Positions 6,911 through 10,231 of a stretch of DNA of 10,231 nt are shown piece after piece (within the stretch, counting starts at the first letter, position 1; each line of letters begins with the position of its first letter). Made by a program: the position numbers and the translations under genes. Below the pieces are notes generated by a model. The model searched no databases. It saw nothing but the letters and a program-made list of their open reading frames with translations, and was not told the DNA's origin. The stretch comes from Acidimicrobiales bacterium (lineage in GTDB: Bacteria > Actinomycetota > Acidimicrobiia > Acidimicrobiales > JANYDT01), in contig JANYHQ010000371.1 in NCBI GenBank assembly GCA_025358985.1, positions 1 through 10,231 on the forward strand, written 5' to 3'.

Positions 6911-7546
6911 ATGAATGTGCCCGACGACGAGACTCCCTCGAGCGCCGAGCCAGGAAAAGCGCAGCCCACGCAGATTGGTACATCCCCCGCCTCCACCGAG
7001 ATTCCGGTGAGTACGTATCAGCCGGGTTTGCCGAGGAAGGAACGCAAACCTCTCAATCCCGCGTTGGCCATTCTTGCCGGTGCCAGTCTCACTGCCATTT
7101 CGGGCATCACCGCCACGGTGCTCAACATCCGGTCATCGGAACGACTGTCAAAAGAGCGGGACAAAACCGATGTGGCGGTGCAACAGCGCAACGATCTGGA
7201 AGTGAAGATCGGGGCCATCCAAACGCAGTTGGACAAAGCCAAAGAGCTCCTCACCACTGCTGGTTCGACAGTAGCCACCGCAGTCACTTCAGCCCCCGTG
7301 CCCGCGCCACTACCGTCGATCGTGGTGGTGTTTCCTACCAACCCACCGGCCAATGTGCCCATCCCGCCGACGGCCACCACTGTCACGGTGAGAGTCACCA
7401 GCACCCTGCTGGCGGCCACCTCGTTGGCTCCCGTAACGTCTGTACCAAGCGCTACGTCCACGAGCTCCATTTCCACCACAAGTACCAGTAGCCCGAGCAC
7501 CACCACCACGATCGGTTCGGTGCCTACAACTACGAGACCAGCGTGA
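6911..7546 (+). CDS. Hypothetical single-pass membrane protein, coiled coil and Thr/Ser/Pro-rich tail
   Basis: I do not recognise a family. The 211-residue protein has a polar, Pro/Ser/Thr-rich N-terminus (1-40), a basic patch PRKERK (41-46), one hydrophobic segment (about 50-72), a charged heptad-like helix (about 75-115, from RSSERLSKERDK to LDKAKELL) that probably forms a coiled coil, and a long low-complexity tail rich in Thr, Ser, Pro and Val (116-211). The basic patch before the membrane segment suggests the N-terminus is inside and the coiled coil and tail outside, where the tail could span the wall or be glycosylated; that is inference. An in-frame ATG at 6770 lies inside crotonase 2, so the ATG at 6911 after the gap is preferred. 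The TGA overlaps the photolyase GTG, so the two are probably co-transcribed. Codon pattern and length support a real gene; function is unknown. Confidence 0.75.
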   Translation: MNVPDDETPSSAEPGKAQPTQIGTSPASTEIPVSTYQPGLPRKERKPLNPALAILAGASLTAISGITATVLNIRSSERLSKERDKTDVAVQQRNDLEVKIGAIQTQLDKAKELLTTAGSTVATAVTSAPVPAPLPSIVVVFPTNPPANVPIPPTATTVTVRVTSTLLAATSLAPVTSVPSATSTSSISTTSTSSPSTTTTIGSVPTTTRPA

Positions 7547-8973
7547 ACACGTCAACCACCATCATGTGGTTTCGACGTGACCTGCGACTCACCGACAACC
7601 CGGCGCTCGAGGCCGCAGTGGCCGCCGCCCACGGAAATGGGGGCAGCATTTTGGCAGTGTTCGTCTCCGACCCCGCATTGGTGAAGCCGAGTGGCGTCAA
7701 CCGTCTGCGCTATCTGTCTGCGTGCATACGGTCGTTACGAGATGCAGGACTGCCGCTGGTGGTGCTGCGAGGCAACCCGCTCCAGGTACTTCCCGCCTTG
7801 GCCAAACGCGTACGTGCGCAACGTGTGTTTTGTACCGGTGACTTTGGCCCGTATGGACGCCGTCGTGATGAAGGCGTACGGCGGGCATTGGCGGCCGACG
7901 ATGTGGAACTGCATTCGGTGGACAGTTCCTATGTGCTGGAGCCCGGTACGGTGCGCAAGGGTGATGGCAGCCCGTTCAAAGTGTTCACACCGTTCAGCCG
8001 GGTATGGGGGCAGTCCGCCGCCTCCCACATGCCTGGGCCCCGGATGGATCCTGGCACGGTTGCCTGGCTCACCACGGTGGCCGATGAAGGATTGCCGGAC
8101 CACGCCAGTCCTGGGGGCTCCCATGCCACGCTTCCGGAAGCCGGCGAGATGGCAGCGGCCGGGAGGATTCGCGTTTTCGTTGATGATCATCTGCGCGCCT
8201 ATGATGAGATGCGCAACAATCCGGCGGCCGACGCCACCAGTCGACTGTCACCCGATCTCAAGTACGGCGTAATCCACCCGCGGCAATTGCTGGCACTGCT
8301 CGGCGACCATCCAGGTGAAGGCGCCCGGGTGTATCGCACCGAATTGTGCTGGCGCGATTTCTATGCCGATGTGCTCTGGCATCGCCCCGACACGGCGCGC
8401 AGTGCCTTCACCCCGCAAATGCAAGGCATGCACTACGACTCGGGGCCCCACGCCGACGAGCGCTTCCGGGCGTGGTGCACCGGAAACACCGGCTATCCGT
8501 TCATCGATGCTGGCATGCGACAGTTGCTGGCCGAGGGCTGGATGCACAACCGGGTCCGTATGGCCGTGGCCAGTTTCCTGGTCAAAGACCTCCATATCGA
8601 TTGGCGGCGAGGTGCCCGATGGTTCATGGAGCAGTTGGTGGACGGTGACCTGGCCTCCAACCAGCACGGATGGCAATGGACGGCTGGTACCGGTACCGAC
8701 GCCGCCCCCTATTTCCGGGTGTTCAACCCCGTAAGCCAAGGCAAGAAGTTCGACCCCGAAGGTACGTACGTCAAACGCTATGTACCCGAACTGGCGGGTG
8801 TCACCAAGAAGTACATCCATGAGCCATGGCTCGATGAAACGGCCGGCGATTTCACCACTCTGTTTGCCGCCGGAGGTGCTTCGCAGTACGTCTCCAGGAT
8901 CGTTGACCACGCCGTGGAGCGCAGCGAAGCGCTGGCCCGCTATGGCGCGGTCCGCGCCGAGCCTCGCCCGTAA
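7543..8973 (+). CDS. phr: Deoxyribodipyrimidine photolyase (class I-type DNA photolyase)
   Basis: Light-driven, FAD-dependent repair enzyme that splits UV-induced pyrimidine dimers. It has 476 residues, close to E. coli Phr. Seen: N-terminal Rossmann-type antenna domain starting IMWFRRDLRLTDNPAL; the FAD domain with YRTELCWRDFY, GNTGYPFIDAGMRQLLAEGWMHNRVRM, ASFLVKDLHIDWRRG, DGDLASNQHGWQWTAGTGTDAAPYFRVFNP and KFDPEGTYVKRYVPEL. Trp377 and Trp354 align with E. coli Trp382 and Trp359; the position of the third, Trp306, appears to be Tyr298 before a short insertion. The antenna cofactor cannot be assigned by eye. GTG at 7543 overlaps the previous stop and includes the first beta strand, whereas the ATG at 7564 would cut into it. 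A (6-4) photolyase or cryptochrome is less likely given how well the C-terminal motifs match bacterial CPD enzymes. Confidence 0.93.
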   Translation: MNTSTTIMWFRRDLRLTDNPALEAAVAAAHGNGGSILAVFVSDPALVKPSGVNRLRYLSACIRSLRDAGLPLVVLRGNPLQVLPALAKRVRAQRVFCTGDFGPYGRRRDEGVRRALAADDVELHSVDSSYVLEPGTVRKGDGSPFKVFTPFSRVWGQSAASHMPGPRMDPGTVAWLTTVADEGLPDHASPGGSHATLPEAGEMAAAGRIRVFVDDHLRAYDEMRNNPAADATSRLSPDLKYGVIHPRQLLALLGDHPGEGARVYRTELCWRDFYADVLWHRPDTARSAFTPQMQGMHYDSGPHADERFRAWCTGNTGYPFIDAGMRQLLAEGWMHNRVRMAVASFLVKDLHIDWRRGARWFMEQLVDGDLASNQHGWQWTAGTGTDAAPYFRVFNPVSQGKKFDPEGTYVKRYVPELAGVTKKYIHEPWLDETAGDFTTLFAAGGASQYVSRIVDHAVERSEALARYGAVRAEPRP

Positions 8974-9005
8974 GGGCCTCATCCGGTTTGCAGGCGGCGG
9001 GAAGG

Positions 9006-9011
9006 TAGCAT
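9006..9011 (+). promoter_or_regulatory. Possible -10 box TAGCAT for hrcA
   Basis: TAGCAT in the 73-base gap between phr and hrcA, in the same GGTAGC context as the box at 6898. Transcription would begin near 9018, right at the palindrome at 9021-9032, leaving a leader of about 29 bases. A TTGCAG at 8988-8993 is only 12 bases upstream, too close for a normal -35 box. Confidence 0.35.
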
Positions 9012-9020
9012 CAAGGTCCT

Positions 9021-9032
9021 GGCACTCGTGCC
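9021..9032 (+). promoter_or_regulatory. Short palindrome resembling a CIRCE half-site
   Basis: GGCAC-TC-GTGCC is a perfect 5-base inverted repeat with a 2-base centre. Together with the two bases before it, CTGGCACTC (9019-9027) matches the left arm of CIRCE, the HrcA operator (TTAGCACTC-N9-GAGTGCTAA; actinobacterial left arms often read TGGCACTC). The expected right arm at 9037-9045 matches at only three of nine bases. Its position between a possible -10 box and hrcA suits self-repression, but it is not a full CIRCE. Confidence 0.3.
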
Positions 9033-9046
9033 GGAACCCCACGAAC

Positions 9047-10141
9047 ATGACGAGCGAGGACCACACCGAGCCCACCTCAGCTGAGCGGTCGCTGGACGAA
9101 CGCAAGGCGGTCATCTTGCGCGCCGTCGTCGACGAACACATCACCACCGGCCAACCGGTGGGGTCGGCGCATCTCGGCTCGGCCACCGGGCTACAGGTCA
9201 GCTCCGCCACCATCCGCAATGAAATGAGCGCGCTAGAACGCGACGGCTATCTCACTCATCCCCATACCTCCGCCGGACGTATCCCCACCGACAAGGGATA
9301 CCGATTCTTCGTGGATTCGCTGGGCCCGGGGCAACTCGGTGCGCCCCAGAGCATGCAGGTCAGAGCGTTCTTCGACCAGGCCCACGGCGAATTGGAGCGC
9401 ATGCTCACGGACACATCGCGTCTGCTGTCGAGTCTCACGGACTATGCCGCAGTGGTGGTAGCTCCCGAATCGGAGTCCGCCACCATCCGATCGGTCCAAG
9501 TGGTGGGCCTCGGTCCGGGTACCGGCCGCGACGGTCGAGCGGTAGAAGTGGCGTTGTTGGTCACTGTGTCGTCGAGCGGAACGGTAGACAAACACACACT
9601 GGAATTGGCCGCCGATACCGGACAACAACACTTGGCCGATGCGTCGGTGCATCTGTGGTCGGTGCTGGTGGGGAGAAACCCGATCGATCCGGTGCCCAGC
9701 GAGCGTTCCAGTACCGGTGATCCCCGTACCGACGCGGTGTGCTGGGCGGCCCTGGCCTCGGTGGCCCCCCGGGTCACCAATGATTCTGACCGCTGGGTAC
9801 CGGTGTTCGTCGGGGGCGTGGCCCGAATGGCGGGGGCCTTCGATGCACTCGACACCGTCCGTCAGGTCCTGGCGGCCCTCGAACAGCAATACGTGGTGGT
9901 CAACTTGTTGCGCGACGCCTTGGACCGAGGCGCCAGCGTGTCCATCGGTACTGAGCACGGCGCGGGTGTGGCCTTCCAGCCGTTGCTCACCTGCAGTGTG
10001 GTGGCGGCGCCGTATCTGGTGGATGGTCGGCCAGCTGGCACAATTGGGGTTCTGGGGCCGACCCGTATGAACTATCCCCAAGCCATGGCTGCCGTGGCTG
10101 CTGTCAGTCTTCGGCTTTCCCAGCGCCTTACCGATGGTTAG
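9047..10141 (+). CDS. hrcA: Heat-inducible transcription repressor HrcA
   Basis: Represses heat-shock chaperone genes, usually groE in actinobacteria, by binding CIRCE operators; its activity depends on GroEL. It has 364 residues against a usual 340-350. Seen: winged-helix domain LDERKAVILRAVVDEHITTG (16-35), PVGSAHLG, then the hallmark VSSATIRNEMSALERDGYLTHPHTSAGRIPTDKGYRFFVD (51-90); a GAF-like middle; and a C-terminal block with LLRDALDRG, VSIGTEHG and GTIGVLGPTRMNYPQAMAAV. The frame is open upstream into phr, but homology starts just after the ATG at 9047, and I see no better start. There is no strong Shine-Dalgarno sequence (GGAA at 9033-9036 is weak and distant). dnaJ follows after 50 bases, as in many actinobacteria. 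Its stop codon sits between two copies of a short tandem repeat. Confidence 0.95.
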   Translation: MTSEDHTEPTSAERSLDERKAVILRAVVDEHITTGQPVGSAHLGSATGLQVSSATIRNEMSALERDGYLTHPHTSAGRIPTDKGYRFFVDSLGPGQLGAPQSMQVRAFFDQAHGELERMLTDTSRLLSSLTDYAAVVVAPESESATIRSVQVVGLGPGTGRDGRAVEVALLVTVSSSGTVDKHTLELAADTGQQHLADASVHLWSVLVGRNPIDPVPSERSSTGDPRTDAVCWAALASVAPRVTNDSDRWVPVFVGGVARMAGAFDALDTVRQVLAALEQQYVVVNLLRDALDRGASVSIGTEHGAGVAFQPLLTCSVVAAPYLVDGRPAGTIGVLGPTRMNYPQAMAAVAAVSLRLSQRLTDG

Positions 10142-10155
10142 CGCCTTACCGATGG
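10122..10155 (+). repeat. Tandem direct repeat, 18-bp period, across the hrcA stop codon
   Basis: AGCGCCTTACCGATGG occurs at 10122-10137 and again at 10140-10155. Copy one encodes the last residues RLTDG and runs into TAG; copy two, in the same frame, would encode RLTDG and end in TGA. This looks like an in-frame 18-base duplication of the end of the gene, now placing two stops in series. Confidence 0.85.
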
Positions 10156-10191
10156 CTGAATTCCACCCACCCCCCTCCCGAAACTGCGCAT

Positions 10192-10231
10192 ATGGCCACC
10201 ACTACAGACTTTTATGAACTTCTCGGCGTCG
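10192..10231 (+). CDS. dnaJ: Chaperone DnaJ, first 13 codons, cut by window
   Basis: Thirteen codons from the ATG at 10192 read MATTTDFYELLGV, which matches the start of the J domain (usually DYYEVLGV) in the Hsp40 co-chaperone that stimulates DnaK. Its position right after hrcA matches the actinobacterial hrcA-dnaJ arrangement, in which this is often the second dnaJ copy (dnaJ2). No Shine-Dalgarno sequence is visible in the C-rich stretch before it (about 10164-10179). The rest lies outside the window. Confidence 0.85.
   Translation, partial: MATTTDFYELLGV

Noticed and set aside
7258..7546. DNA repeat or satellite in the Thr/Ser-rich coding tail
   Set aside because: The codons vary and no fixed repeat unit is present; this is amino-acid bias, not a DNA repeat.
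8974..9005. Rho-independent terminator after phr
   Set aside because: No GC-rich hairpin followed by a T-run is visible.
9019..9045. Complete CIRCE operator
   Set aside because: Only the left arm matches; the right arm agrees at three of nine bases.
8780..9046. Upstream extension of hrcA into phr
   Set aside because: The frame is open only by chance; HrcA homology begins after the ATG at 9047.
8248..9219. Long antisense open frame of 323 codons over phr and the start of hrcA
   Set aside because: It lies opposite two clearly conserved genes, shows no recognisable motif, and long antisense frames are expected at this GC content.
9233..10081. Antisense open frame of 282 codons opposite hrcA
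   Set aside because: It mirrors the codon pattern of hrcA; its composition rich in His, Arg and Gly is typical of a shadow frame.

Overview
The window is a densely packed, high-GC, single-strand stretch of what looks like an actinobacterial chromosome. All eleven genes run on the + strand, most start codons overlap the previous stop codon by four bases, and GTG starts are frequent. The hrcA-dnaJ pair at the right end is a usual actinobacterial arrangement. Short gaps with TAGNNT-like -10 boxes lying 7-8 bases before an ATG suggest leaderless transcripts, which are common in that phylum. An aquatic Acidimicrobiia-type organism would fit, but that is a guess from general style and no marker gene here settles it.

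Region 1 (1-6872) is an importer plus enzyme cluster. It encodes a complete ABC importer of the BMP (basic membrane protein, nucleoside-type) family: one permease (cut by the window edge), a lipoprotein substrate-binding protein, a double-domain ATPase and a second permease. An enoyl-CoA hydratase/isomerase (crotonase) gene sits between the binding protein and the ATPase, coupled by ATGA and GTGA overlaps. After the second permease come a dienelactone hydrolase and a second crotonase, coupled to each other by a GTGA overlap. Both crotonases keep only the first of the two classical catalytic glutamates and carry an Asp in the position used by PaaG-type isomerases. The cluster may therefore import a compound and process it as a CoA thioester or lactone; the substrate cannot be read from the sequence.

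Region 2 (6873-8973) holds a two-gene unit: an unrecognised single-pass membrane protein with a coiled coil and a Thr/Ser/Pro-rich tail, and a class I-type DNA photolyase overlapping it by GTGA.

Region 3 (8974-10231) is the heat-shock locus. It has a short regulatory gap with a half CIRCE-like palindrome, the repressor gene hrcA, an 18-bp tandem duplication across the hrcA stop codon, and the first 13 codons of dnaJ, cut by the window edge. There is no stretch over 300 bases without a gene. I see no tRNA, rRNA, insertion sequence, CRISPR array or origin.
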